Positions 42,801-53,712 of a DNA stretch of 64,000 nucleotides are shown here, one piece after another (within the stretch, counting starts at the first letter, position 1; each line of letters starts with the position of its first letter). The notes below the pieces were generated by a model. It was given only the letters and a program-made list of their open reading frames with translations. It was not told the origin of the DNA and searched no databases. The DNA is from Sesamia nonagrioides (lineage: Eukaryota; Arthropoda; Insecta; Lepidoptera; Noctuidae): contig JADWQK010001779.1 in the NCBI GenBank assembly GCA_017933935.1, positions 1,733,501-1,797,500 of the forward strand, in the 5' to 3' direction. The position numbers and the translations under genes were made by a program.

Positions 42801-45296
42801 GTGGGTCTCATATCGACTCGCCTTTGCATTCTGTTGCAAAAGGCGCCATTTTGCAATAGATCGGAATTATCATTCGACGAACTGGTGCACAACCGGCTAT
42901 TGCGAGTTATATGTTGCAAGAGGAAGCCGAGGGCGTGAGGAAGTGTTATGGTGGTCATTAGCGGTCGAAGGTCATAGAAAAACGGGACATTGAAAATAGA
43001 AATTTGTCGCGCTCGAGTAACTAACGATATCGCACAACTTTTTGTCGCGGTTACGCATGTTTAGGTCAATTTTTTTTACTGCTTCTAAACTGTGTGCAGT
43101 TATGAAATGTTATAAGCATAGCTATTACGCCTTTTTTGTTAGGCTACTTTTGTTAGCGTAACATCGAAATTATATTTTGAAACGTTCATAGAATTCATAC
43201 ATGGAAGTCACAGATTCAGTCCATATACCTATCAAGTGTAGTTCAGCCATGAAACGGACATGTTTCCCGCCCACTCATTAGCAAAACGGAATAAAGACGC
43301 GCGCCCGCCCATAGCGCATGCGCATCTCTGAGACATTTGTTTGGGCGCGAAAGTTATCTGTCAAACGATCGCTTCTTTTTCTGCGCTGTATATTGTTTTT
43401 GGTGTACTACAAATTTTACAATTTTTAAACATATACGAATTTATTTGAACAGTTGCCATTCACTTTATAATCGTTGTTCGATAAAAACGCTTTAAATATT
43501 TCACAGACATTAATTACACTTTTGGTAGCTAATAACTTTACACTTATTATTGTTTTTATGCATAAGCCGATTGTAACATTCGACTAAACTAATGAAGTAG
43601 TGAATAATAAAATAATATGCAAATATTCGGCGTAGGCGAGTTAGAAAACGGATACATTGTATTAATCATCACTTACATTATTTTACATGGTCCTTGACAT
43701 AATTAAAACTATTTCAAACATCTCTTTAGTGCAGACTTTCAGACGGAAAATAATCTATGGTTCTATTTTAATTTTCAAATATGGAAAATACTGTAATAGA
43801 ATTATATAGAGGCTAAATCCAAAAGAGGTTTAGATTCTAAATATTTCAGGCAATAGGACAAAATACAAAAAAAAAAGATTGTTAAAATGCTGTGAGTATG
43901 ACGTGAAGATAGGAATGATGCGACCATAGGATGCGCCTATGTGACCCAGGAAGACGACCCACTGCCTAGTTTTGTTCAAAACAATGTTGTATTGTAATTC
44001 CAGGGACCAAAGATGTATCATACACATTGTGGGATGTACTAATCTATTGTTTTAACATACCTTTTACATATATGATTAAAATGTACTCTTAAAAGTATTT
44101 GAATACAAATAGAAGGTGAATATTGATTGACAGGTTGAATAGCACTAAACTACTGTTTTGTTTTTAGTATGTTTATATTACATCGATTAATAAGTTCTGC
44201 ATTGTTGGGTAAACAGTTTATGATTGATTTTTCGATGAGCGTGTTATATACTTATTACAAATAAAAACTTATTTCCTTACAGTTCAATTATTGGAAAATG
44301 AATTTCGGTTAGTTATTTTTTGCGTGTTAGTTCTCAAAGCAATTGTACTATTTTCAGTAATAGCTGCAAAAAATGCTTTGGGCTACACAATAGATACTTT
44401 TAAGTCCAATTTTACTTTCTTTTACGTCCATTTTTGACAGAAACAAGTTATTTTTACAGTTCAAAGTTCTTATTCGTTTATTTAACACTTTTGCTTTCTA
44501 TATTTTATCTGCATTGTCACTCTTACATTTCTTTGAATTGCTATAGTATGTTTGATTAATTTTGTATTACTTATCAACAATGGTCTTCCTTTCTACAGGT
44601 GGTCCTTCGATACGCGGAAATCTTCATACTATAGACAATACGGTGTAAAATCAATCGATTTTCCGTTAATTTTGAACTTTCCTTGATTAAGTACCTACTA
44701 TTGATAAGGAAATGTCAGCAGTGCCGGAGTATTGTTCTCAGTAATATTGTATATAAATCTTATGTATTACGAAACGAAGGGAAGTTGTATTGAAGGGATA
44801 TTTAACTGTTCTGAGGGGTGAAAGTGGGTGAGCAATAGTTTCCTTGAATGTATTTATTAGTTTGTTTTAAGATTTATTACGGTCGCTTGACTTATAAACG
44901 AGAAAAGTGATTGAGAAATTGAATTTTTGATGGCAAGAGAGATTATACCATTGTTTAAGTCTACATACAAGAGGTTTTTGTGGAGTTTTAAAGTTCAATA
45001 TAAAAATAATGGAGAGTTTTTTTTAGGTATATTCATGAGAAAGAAGTATGGGGTTTGGAAACTGAATTATTGGTTATTAGTAAAATAGAATAAGATTCTG
45101 AAAATGCTATATGTATCGTTGAGTGATAAATATGAAATATATAAAAATACGAAAAAAAAACATTTTTTTTTTAAATACGAGTAGAGACAAGAAAGGTTTA
45201 ATTAACTACACTCAAAAAAAATACAAAATATTTTTGAAAATCAAAGTCCGAGCATAATTGAAAAATAAAAAACAAAACACTCACCATAGACTGCAT
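36723..45296 (-). CDS. Cuticle protein with three DTPEV motifs (4 coding exons)
   Basis: A predicted secreted structural protein of the cuticle, 216 residues. Residues 1-16 (MQSMIILAATLCLAQA) form a signal peptide, probably cut before SYYAG. The mature part has three copies of the short cuticle motif D-T-P-E-V-x-H-x-K/R-A-x-H, at residues 37-48, 103-114 and 179-190, each preceded by an A-H-x-x-x-x-x-D-G stretch. Ala/His- and Gly/Tyr-rich linkers separate them. I see no Rebers-Riddiford chitin-binding domain. Proteins with this 18-residue motif are known from insect pupal and larval cuticles. Exons are 45296-45285, 37854-37611, 37297-37059 and 36878-36723, with intron phases 0, 1 and 0 and all sites GT-AG. 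An intron just after the first few codons of the signal peptide is typical of insect cuticle genes. No stop or frameshift is present. Confidence 0.93.
37059..37297 (-). CDS. Cuticle protein exon 3
   Basis: The acceptor CCCTCCCAG and donor CAG/GTAATT bound 239 nt. It completes Gly86 and carries the second motif (VVDTPEVAHLKAAHIAAHNA) and a Gly/Tyr/His-rich linker ending KWTGPQ. Confidence 0.93.
37611..37854 (-). CDS. Cuticle protein exon 2
   Basis: The acceptor CTTTCCAG and donor CTG/GTAAAT bound 244 nt. It holds most of the signal peptide (IILAATLCLAQA), the first motif (DTPEVAHAKAAHAAAHAQ) and a Gly/Ala-rich linker. Confidence 0.93.
37855..40331 (-). other. Intron 1, downstream part
   Basis: Low in recognisable transposons. 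It contains the 18-bp minisatellite and a small hairpin (38887-38931, arms AAAGTTATAGTACCT). The frames at 39438-39906 look like chance. Confidence 0.6.
38400..38592. repeat. 18-bp minisatellite (9-bp sub-period)
   Basis: Units of the type GATCATTTAGAACATTTG repeat about ten times. Each unit is two related 9-mers (GATCATTTA and GAACATTTG). The plus strand is open and would spell HL-rich DHLEHL repeats, which I take as a by-product of the period. Confidence 0.92.
40332..40379 (-). CDS. Candidate alternative first exon in intron 1
   Basis: The minus strand has TATC-ATG followed by 15 more codons (MRPLYFLRSLIVCIKA) and then a perfect GTAAGTAT donor in phase 0, the same phase as exon 1. Splicing to exon 2 would give an intact, longer leader with hydrophobic residues. 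A TATTTATAG sequence lies about 340 nt upstream (40718-40727, minus). It might instead be chance, or the first exon of another gene. No transcript evidence is available here. Confidence 0.3.
40380..45284 (-). other. Intron 1, upstream part
   Basis: About 4.9 kb of AT-rich sequence with few recognisable repeats, in contrast with the flanks. It could hold enhancers. An AAGGTCA word (42968-42974), a nuclear-receptor half-site, is the only motif I would name, and single words like this are frequent by chance. Confidence 0.5.
45285..45296 (-). CDS. Cuticle protein exon 1 (MQSM)
   Basis: Only four codons, ATGCAGTCTATG, then a strong GTGAG donor in phase 0. It was chosen because exon 2 opens without a Met, its phase fits, it completes a good signal peptide, A lies at -3, and a TATA box sits about 157 nt upstream. 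Confidence 0.8.
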
Positions 45297-45449
45297 GATT
45301 ACTGTGTTTATTACTAAGGTTTAGAGATCTCAAACGAACTAACTTAAGCGCTACTGTTAAACAGAACTCGCCTAGGAATTTTCGCCTAAGTAAGCGACGT
45401 GTGAATACAACCACCTTCCGAGTCGGAATGCCGATTGGCCACAGTACGC

Positions 45450-45460
45450 CCCTTTATATA
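45450..45460 (-). promoter_or_regulatory. TATA box of the cuticle gene
   Basis: The minus strand reads TATATAAAGG. About 31 nt downstream GGCATTCC (around 45429) is a plausible initiator, giving a 5' UTR of roughly 130 nt. Genes for abundant cuticle proteins commonly have TATA promoters. Confidence 0.7.
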
Positions 45461-46195
45461 TGAAACACCCCGCTTTGGCGGTTCGTAATTGGAAACAATT
45501 AAGTTGCGAGCAAGTGCAATGCTGTAATTTTTAATTGTAAGATGGGCATACGTTTTTCCGGCGGAACGCGTTTTAAATATCGAACAGAAATAGAGCAAAG
45601 GGTGATATTGTCCCAACTTTTATTGATCAAATGTTGACCCAATCATTGGTGTGTCTATTCGTATAATATTTGTGCTGTGCATATAGTATATAATGGAGGA
45701 AAATGATGGTTTTAAGCACCCGTTGAGTAAGATAAAGAGTTGTTAATATTGTTGTTGCTATACACAACTAGATACGTTTTGTGGTTAGAACCAATATTTT
45801 TCAGTACTGGCCCATATTTATTATAGATAGAAATACTTTCTATTTGGCCAGTGTCTAGTTTTTTTTTTTTTTTTTTATTTGCAATAATTGCTATGTTATC
45901 GTAAATTCTATATAAGGGAATTATCAGTGGAATTTATCGGCGTTTGGCTATTTTAGTGGGTAAAGCAAGGTAAACGCGGTAACAATGTAGACGGTAATCG
46001 ACACATACCTTAAATTAACGGTTAACATTTCAGTCCAGTCTTTATCTATTAGTAATGTTATGATCGAGAAATTCTTAGAAATTAGGTCGGAAAAGTTCAT
46101 GAACATTTTTGAACTATTATGAATTGAACCTTTTGAATTATGGAGTTTGTGTTTAGTTTATTATCGAGTTTTCAATTATATTATATTAATTATCA
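45461..46195. other. DNA upstream of the cuticle gene
   Basis: AT-rich, with no repeat shared with the window. Proximal regulatory sequence is likely but not resolvable by eye. Confidence 0.5.
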
Positions 46196-46201
46196 TTCGA
46201 C

Positions 46202-46512
46202 ATAGCTCTGCGAGTCGCTAAACTTAAGTGGCAGTGGGCAGGGCACATTGCTCGTAGAACCAATGGCCGATGGGGCAGTAAGGTTCTGGAGAGGCGGCCA
46301 CGTACTGGAAGCTGCGTCTTCCAGTACGTGGCCGCCACTCCAGAACCTAGGGAGGTAACCGTAGGGAGGCCCCCAACAAGGTGGACCGATGACCTGGTGA
46401 AGGTCGCGGGAAGCCGATGGATGCGGGCAGCACAAGACCGGTCAACGTGGAAAACCTTGGGGGAGACCTTTGTCCAGCAGTGGACATCTATAGGCTGAAG
46501 AAAAAGAAGAAG
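46202..46512 (+). pseudogene. RTE LINE end with an inverted duplication
   Basis: RVAKLKWQWAGHIARRTNGR is readable, then WGSKVLERRPRTGS. There the sequence turns back on itself (palindrome 46282-46347) before resuming GRPPTRWTDDLVKVAGSRWM and ending in GTCCAGCAGTGGACATCTAT and AGAAGAAGAAG. The related copy at 60478 lacks the turn. Confidence 0.85.
46282..46347. repeat. Palindrome inside the RTE fragment, 30-bp arms
   Basis: GGTTCTGGAGAGGCGGCCAC plus GTACTGGAAG is mirrored with one mismatch by CTTCCAGTACGTGGCCGCCA plus CTCCAGAACC, with CTGCGT as the loop. Confidence 0.96.
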
Positions 46513-46514
46513 AA

Positions 46515-46580
46515 GTATCCTTCTCTGTATGAGAGGAGACCTGTGCCCAGCAGTGGGACGATAAAAAAGGTTGATGATGC
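46515..46580 (+). mobile_element. SINE-2 3' end
   Basis: CTCTGTATGAGAGGAGACCT, GCAGTGGGACGATAAAAAAG and GTTGATGATGCTGATG, directly after the RTE tail. Confidence 0.85.
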
Positions 46581-46599
46581 TGATGAAGTTTGGTTTACT

Positions 46600-47005
46600 T
46601 GAATTCAAATACCTGACCAATTACGCGTAACTGTTGTAATATGTCATGGTATTTAGAATGTTGATACCTCAAAGAAAAAATCCATTAAGCGTGTTTATCT
46701 TGTATATCATTTTATTAAATGCTACTGCAAGGGCATTTAGTTTTATTCAAAAATTCTCAGTCATTGTTGTAATTTAGAGTTTGTATTTGGGCCTAGTTTA
46801 TTTTAATTGGCCCATCCAATATCAGATAAAAAAAAGTTTATTTTAAAATTTAAACAATATATGAATATAGCTAAAAGTCGTAAAATGAACCTAGCAACAA
46901 ACTGCTTTGTAGTTTGGCTGAGCTTCAAAGTTATAATAATAATATTAATAATTTATTAACTCAAAACAAGAGATTGTAGCACACGTTAAAAATACAATAA
47001 TATAA
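46600..47005. other. AT-rich DNA, nothing recognised
   Basis: No gene or repeat recognised. Confidence 0.4.
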
Positions 47006-47010
47006 AATAA

Positions 47011-47193
47011 ATATATACGGACAAATTACACAGATTGAGCTAGCCCCAAAGTAAGTTCGAGACTTTTGTTGTGGGATACTAACTCAACGATACTATATTT
47101 ATAATAGATACATATATAGATTAACATCCAAGACCCAGGCCAATCAGGAAAAGATCGTTTTCCATCATGACCTGGCCGGGGATCGAACCCGGG
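47011..47193 (-). mobile_element. SINE-1 missing its A-box head
   Basis: Reversed TGATTTGTCC-like tail, GTATCGTTGAGTTAGTATCC and the B box CGGGTTCGATCCCCGGCC are present; the A box half is absent. Confidence 0.82.
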
Positions 47194-47454
47194 AATTATT
47201 CAAAATAAGCACTGTTAAAGCAAACGTGTGGATAAGCACTGCTCTCCTGGCTAGATTATGAAAACCTGTGTTAATCTGTGAATATATAAAGAAATACATA
47301 AATCTAATACATAAAAATCATAATTACACTTTCATATTTTTTTAAAATGTATTGGATCAGTACTCGATTGGAAACAGTAAGGTAATATGTAACACACTAT
47401 CAGTAGCAATGGGTTTCATTTTGACAGTTCAACAACATACATTGCGCGGTCTAC

Positions 47455-47790
47455 ATTTTGTTTTGATTTTTTGACGCGCATTTTTCATTGGACTTTTAAA
47501 ATTATTTAAAGTGTCGTTTACTAAATAAAAGCGCGTGATTTATGTAGTAAAAAGTGCAATCAGTAAAAAATTCATAAAGAACATTGAAATATCGCAGCAT
47601 AGTGGCCACATCATGACTTTGCTTCAAACCTCCCTCATAGTCGGTTCACGCGGCCGTCTTTTTCAAACTACCATTGGCGATATCCACCATTATTGTGAAA
47701 TAAAATTTTCAAAGAATTTCTATAATTTGTTACACGTGTTATTGGCAAAATTGTGGTATATATTCCGCAGAGGCCATTGATCAAGAGTTG
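47455..47790 (-). mobile_element. GTGGCAC element, copy 3
   Basis: The minus strand shares AAAAAGACGGCCGCGTGAAC, AGTCATGATGTGGCCACTAT and TTAGTAAACGACACTTTAAA with copies 1 and 2. Its end TGCGCGTCAAAAAATC is altered. The C-terminal part of the short frame (DVATMLRYFNVLYEFFTDCT) stays open. Confidence 0.65.
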
Positions 47791-47799
47791 AGGTTGAAT

Positions 47800-48320
47800 C
47801 CAACTTGAAAAAAGAAGAAGATGAAGTACATTTTGGTGAGCAGATACATTTTTGAACACATAGAGCAATGGATTAGCAATAAGCTTCAAAATTATTCAAA
47901 TTGAGAGTAATAATGTGTCAATTAGGGTGCTGGCCGAACTAATTGGAATAGGATATTTGACTAAAAAAACTAATTAGTCCGTCAGTCGGATTTCTAAAAA
48001 ATACTAAACACGTATTTTTCTTTTTTCATATAAACAAAAAATGAAGACGATACAGTGCGTTGAAAACTCGTGTGACGTCACTACACGATACAATTTTTAG
48101 CGAGCACTGACGTCACCAGCCATCACTCCTGATTTTTGATGCCTTTCATATTTGTCAATTTTTATTGATTTGATAAAACAAAATATACGTATCCAATTTT
48201 TCTATAATCTGAATGAAGGACTAAATAGAATCATTTTTTTTACCCAGGAATTATCCCGAAAGAAATAAAAACGCAATAGGGATGCTATTGCGTTTATTTT
48301 TTTTTTTCATTTATAAATTA
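47800..48320. other. AT-rich DNA, nothing recognised
   Basis: No gene or repeat recognised. Confidence 0.4.
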
Positions 48321-48787
48321 CTAGCTTTTTCCGCCCGCGGTTTCGCCCGCGTGGTGTTCGGTTATATCGCGCTTTTTAGATTTCCTTCGGGAATATCAAA
48401 TTTTTCCGTGATAAAAGGTAGCCTATGTTCTTTCTCAGGGTCTAAAGATTGTCTGTGCCAAATTTCATCAAAATCGGTTGAGAGGTTTAAGCGGGAAAGC
48501 GTAACAGACAGACAGGCAGACAGACGGACAGACAGAGTTACTTTCGCATTTATAATACTAGCTTTCCGCCCGCGGTTTCGCCCGCGTGGAGTTCGGTTAT
48601 ATCGCGCTTTTTAGATTTCCCTTGGGAACATCAAATTTTTCCGGGATAAAAGGTAGCCTATGTTCTTTCTCAGGGTTTAAAGATTGTCTGTGCCAAATTT
48701 CATCAAAATCGGTTGAGAGGTTTAAGCGGGAAAGCGTAACAGACAGACAGACAGAGTTACTTTCACATTTATAATATTAGTATGGAT
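48321..48787 (+). mobile_element. Two RepB copies in tandem
   Basis: Copy one (48321-48558) ends TTTATAATACTAGC, running straight into copy two (48555-48787), which starts CTAGCTTTCCGCCCGCGGTT. They differ at a handful of positions only. Confidence 0.9.
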
Positions 48788-48789
48788 TA

Positions 48790-49440
48790 GTATGGATAAA
48801 AAAAACGCGTTTGACAAATAAGCACAATAAGCATTCACGCGTTGATGTCTTTACTATGAAGATGTAACGCGTGACTGTTCGTGTCGCCAATTTCAATAAA
48901 ACTTGAATGAAAAATCAAAAACTGTGTTGTTTACATAATTTATATTGGTTACTAAATTTTAGGTAAATTGATTGGTTTTGAATCAACATGATTTTTAAAT
49001 AGGAAATTTTCGCACTGCAACAAATTTAAATAAAAGAAAGAAATAAGAAAATAAAGTTTATTTGGTCGCGAAACACAAGATAAAAGTAACTATATTATTA
49101 GATATCACGTTAGTTCCTAACAAATAGTTTTATTATAAAGGCCAGAAGGATTAATCCACAATTTAAAAAAGTTTAAAAATCTATCTCACGTCTTCTTCAT
49201 TCGACGTCATTTGTTTTTGTGTTCTTACCTGTGTGCTTTTATTTTCTTTCAAATCATAGTCAAAAATGCACAGCAATTAAATATATTTTTGGCATTTCAA
49301 CAATTCCGCCACACAATTCCTGTAATTCAAAACGTTCAAAATCATCTTTGCGACAAACAAATTTCAAAATGTAGGGAAATTAGACGTATTTTTTGACAGA
49401 TTGAGACAAAATCATACTGTAAACGTTTTTAGTAGAGTTT
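48790..49440. other. AT-rich DNA, nothing recognised
   Basis: No supported gene. Confidence 0.4.
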
Positions 49441-49444
49441 AGTA

Positions 49445-50070
49445 GAGGAGTTTTGACAGGAAAGCTAAGATAAATAAATAATAATAAATATATATATACG
49501 GACAAATCATACAGATTGAGCTAGCCCTAAAGTAAGTTCGAGACTTGTGTTATGGGATACTCTAACACAACGATACTATATTTATAATAGATACATAGAG
49601 ATAAGCAACCAAGACCAAGGCCAATCAGGAAAAGATCGTTTTCCATTATGACCTGGCCGGGGATCGAACCCGGGGCCTCCACGTCGCAGGCAGGCGTGCT
49701 GACCGCTACGCCACGGAGGACGACGAGATAAGTGTCATGCTCATTTTTCATTGGACTTATAAAATTATTAGTTAAATTATTTGTGTCGTTTCCTAAATAA
49801 AAGCGCGTGTTTTATTTACTAAAATTGCATCGCAGTATAGTGGCCACATTATGACTTTGCATCAAATCTCCCTCGTAGACGGATCACGCGCCCGTTTTTT
49901 CATCTGTTATTGACGATATCCGCCATATACAAATTGTGAAATATTTTTTTTTAAAGAATTTCTATAACATGTTACTTACATATGTTATTGGCAAAATTGT
50001 GGTATCTATTCCACAGAGACCGTTGATCAAGAGTTGAGGTTGAATCTCACTTTAAAAAAAGAAGAAGATT
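49445..50070 (-). mobile_element. GTGGCAC element, copy 4, split by SINE-1
   Basis: The terminal piece near 49455-49475 (AGCTAAGATAA) and the body 49725-50070 (ATAAGTGTCATGCTCATTTT, TTCCTAAATAAAAGCGCGTG, AGTGGCCACATTATGACTTT) belong together. AGATAA lies on both sides of the SINE. Confidence 0.65.
49475..49724 (-). mobile_element. SINE-1, full copy
   Basis: The minus strand runs from CGTCCTCCGTGGCGTAGCGG and the B box CCGGGTTCGATCCCCGG to GATTTGTCCGTATATATATA. Confidence 0.9.
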
Positions 50071-50079
50071 AGTAGAATT

Positions 50080-50875
50080 AGCCCTCAGACTGTGAAAGTT
50101 TCTAAAATTAGTAGTATAGTATAATGTACACTGTGATTAGTAGAATTGCCCCCAGCTCTCTCTTCACCTCCGCATGGGACTGCCCCGATGTCGCTTGTCA
50201 TATTTTTAATCAAAGAATGCTATTGTTACGTCCATTGAAATGTATTTAAAATGAAAGACGTCATGTTCCAATAAAATTGGCCAGTAGCAAATAAGTCTCG
50301 TTCTACGAGAGGTATGTATAACTACATAATACAAAGGAAAGTGATATAATGAACTATTTGCTAATGTACAAATATTAAGCAGTAATACTTTTATAATAGG
50401 GTCACTTTTATATAATAAATAACTAGATGATGATTGTCGTTATTGGGTCTTGTGTAAAATGAGACGAACACTCCGAAGAGTTTTATTTTTTTGCCAATTG
50501 CAATCTCAAGATACTTTCAGACATTTATTGAGAGGAGGCGATCAGAAAATTGGCTATGTCTCGAATTTCTGTCAAATATTTTGATGCTGTATGTTTAATT
50601 TGGCAATTTCCCTCAATCTAATCTCCTTTGTAAACCTTTATTTTGATGTTTCTAGACTAAAATGACAGCTAATACCTGTATACAAAAACTGTAGTTTTAG
50701 TCTAGCAAACTTAAAATCAGAGTTTATTGTAATAAAATATTATGGTTTTCGTAAAACGTTAACTTTTTGTCATTTCATTCACAATCAGGCGATGTTACCA
50801 ACTTCCCAATGCATCCTCTTCACTTTACAAAGAGCAAGATAACTATAGTTGCCTAAACTTTAATAATTAATTTAA
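50080..50875. other. AT-rich DNA, nothing recognised
   Basis: No gene or repeat recognised. Confidence 0.4.
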
Positions 50876-50877
50876 TA

Positions 50878-51105
50878 CTAGCTTTCCGCCCGCGGCTTCG
50901 CCCGCGTGGTGTTCGGTTATATCGTGTTTCCAAGAGAACTCTTCAAAAGTCCGGAATCAAAACTATCCTATGTTATTTCCCCAAGGTAAACTCTATCTTT
51001 GTACCAAATTTCAATAAAATTAGTTCAGTGGTTTACACGTGAAAGCGTAACAGATAGACAGACAGACAGAGTTACTTTCGCACTTATAATATTAAGTAGG
51101 GAAGT
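50878..51105 (+). mobile_element. RepB, diverged copy
   Basis: CTAGCTTTCCGCCCGCGGCT starts it and ACTTTCGCACTTATAATATT ends it. The middle (CCAAGAGAACTCTTCAAAAG) differs from other copies. Confidence 0.82.
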
Positions 51106-51450
51106 AGAGATATACTGACCGGTTGACATTAGATTCCTAAATAAGATTGTGCCCTTTCGAGTGTATCGTTTGTGAGGTTCGTCCCCTATTACAATATATT
51201 TGATACCATCATTAATAAAATATGGGTGTATTAAGGAGACAATCCAATAAATTCTGCTGGTTTATGGGATTCCGCATCACGTTTTTCTATGATCGAAAGA
51301 TCATAGTCATGAGAATAGACAATTGAATAGGAACCACAAATTGAAAAACAAAGCGAGTGACGTGATTTTTACTTGATTTTCTAGAGGAAAAGTCAACGTA
51401 TGTGTATACTATACATATACGTATAATGTATACTATAGTTTTTTTTAATA

Positions 51451-51815
51451 GTGTGGCACTAGTTATGACTTTGTGCCAATTTCAAGTAAAATAAAAATCT
51501 TCAAAAGTTCTTCTTTCTTTCTCTTATGGCTTCGCACGGTTTGTGCATTTAGCCAATGTCACGTAATGAATTATTCATGTCGAAAAAGACGGCCGCGCGA
51601 ACCGAACACTTTGGAGGAAGATTTGTTACAAAGCCATGATGTGGCCACTATGCTACAATATTTCACTGTTCTTTATGAATTATTCACTGAATGCACTTTT
51701 TACTACATAAATCACACGTTTTTATTTAGTAAACGACACTATATATAATTATATATATAACTATATATAATTTAAAAGTCCAATGAAAAACGAGCGTGGC
51801 ACTCATCTTGGCTTC
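51451..51815 (+). mobile_element. GTGGCAC element, copy 2
   Basis: From GTGTGGCACTAGTTATGACT to AGCGTGGCACTCATCTTGGC, closely matching copy 1. It has an extra TATATAATTATATATATAAC near its end. Confidence 0.7.
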
Positions 51816-51929
51816 CTGCCTTCCGATTATTGACTGGCTAAATGCAAATAATCTTAAAATAAACTGACAAAAACTAAAATTATGAGCTTCAAAATTGGAC
51901 AAAAAGGACAATCACAAATTAAAATCACT

Positions 51930-52895
51930 TAAAAAGGAGCTCCAATACTACAATCGAATGTAACAAAATTTCTTGGTCTATACATTGACAACGATATGTC
52001 TTGGAGGACGCAAATTGACAATGTGTGTGGGAAACTTGGCAAGTTGTCCTATGCTCTTCGGATGCTGGGTAAAGTGTCAAACATGACCGCACTCTTAGCA
52101 GCTTATCACGGTTACGTTGCCTCCACCCTGCGATATGGTTTGATATTTTGGGGCAATGGTACTAAAATTGAGCAAGTACTGATTGCACAAAAAAAATGCA
52201 TTTGAGCTATATGCAAAATAAAACGGACCGATTCATGCAAGCCACATTTTAAAAACTTAAAAATATTGACTGTACCTTCCCTCTACATCTATCAGGCCTG
52301 TATTTTTATTAAAAATAATAAGGATCTCTCTAGACCTGTCAAAAGCCAACGTCGCTCGAATAAGTTACATTTGCTTTTCACAAATACTAAATTTCTACAT
52401 AAAAGCATATATGCAATGGCTCCAAAGATATACAATAAATTACCAAATGAAATTGTATCAGCTAAAAATGTGAATATTTTTAAGCGTCAGCTTTTTGAAC
52501 TACTTATTGAGAAGACATATTACTCTGTCAATGAATATCTTAATGACAAACTTTGATAATTAACATAATTTGTATGATATTATTTAAATTTGACGACTCT
52601 TGTCTCTGTTGACTATATTTTATTTTTTGTTTAATATTTAAAAAATTGTAATTTGCTGACATTTTATTTAATTGTTTCTGAGGCTGTATCGTGTGATGCT
52701 GCCTATTGAGTTAATGTGCCGGCTTAATTTGTTGACATATTTATTTTGCATGAAACTGTGACATCTACATTCGCTTCTTATGATATTTTGTATGCCTTTT
52801 GGCGGGACATAGCATGGACAAAAATTCTTTGTACATAACATCTGCATAACTGTACCCTGTGTTCACAAGATTAATAAATGAATTTGAATTTGAAT
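51930..52895 (+). pseudogene. Jockey/CR1-like LINE, polymerase end and 3' UTR
   Basis: One frame runs from about 51945 to 52556 with a single in-frame TGA at 52203. It reads VTKFLGLYIDNDMSWRTQID, LRMLGKVSNMTALLAAYHGY, ASTLRYGLIFWGNGTKIEQV and, after the stop, VPSLYIYQACIFIKNNKDLS and IYNKLPNEIVSAKNVNIFKR. A 3' UTR follows, with a TTGAATTTGAATTTG repeat tail at 52880-52896. The frame is otherwise intact, so the copy is young. The 5' part is missing. Confidence 0.88.
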
Positions 52896-52899
52896 TTGC

Positions 52900-53318
52900 C
52901 AAAAACTCCTATACTATAGTTCTTCAAATATAAGATGTGCAATTTGACACTTCTAACTTACTGAAGAATAGTGATTGGGTTAAAAAAAATCGATTATTAC
53001 AATATCCGATTTATCCGAGATATTGATTTCATTTCTTTGTAATTGCTAATCGATTAAAGAGACAGATTTATTTATTTTATGACTGTAAATATCTGAATTT
53101 TAGATGAAAGGAATTCCCAAAATCTTTAGTTCCATCCTAACCTAAGCAATATTGTATTACATGCAATGTTAAATATTATAAATTTTGATTTTAAGATTCG
53201 TAATTTTAACAGAGATGACAATGCATTACAAATAAAGTTGAAAATTTAATAAGGAAATCTGAGATTGTAGTAGCTTGATATTACTAGACATTTACTTAGA
53301 AAAGTTACATTGGTACCC
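52900..53318. other. AT-rich DNA, nothing recognised
   Basis: No gene or repeat recognised. Confidence 0.4.
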
Positions 53319-53370
53319 TTGCACTCATACTTGTGAGGCTGGTGTTTTAACCACTAGGCCACCACGACTT
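53313..53370 (-). mobile_element. SINE-2 head fragment
   Basis: The minus strand reads AAGTCGTGGTGGCCTAGTGG then TTAAAACACCAGCC; only the A-box half of the head is left. Confidence 0.75.
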
Positions 53371-53712
53371 GGGAACAATATGTACAAAAATCAAAATCAA
53401 AGCATTTATTTCAAATAAACCAGTTACAGGTACTTTTGAAATGTCAGAAGGTATATAATGAATAAAAGCACTTGGAATGCCTTTTAACCTGTTATTGATC
53501 CCTTAAACTATCTAGTCGGATTAAGTGTACATGCAGTTAATAGAGGGCTGTTTTGATTGGTTATCGTATATAACAACAGACAATCAAATTATTTGGGCTG
53601 CCATTAAACAATAGATTAATTGTGTCTTGTTAACGAAGAAACGGTAGCATTTTACTTCACCCACCAGGAGAGAAGGAGCAGCTTTTGGGCTCCTTTGTTC
53701 GAACTTATTTAA

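Noticed and set aside
42968..42974. FTZ-F1/nuclear-receptor site AAGGTCA
   Set aside because: A 7-base word in a 7-kb intron is expected by chance; kept only as a note.
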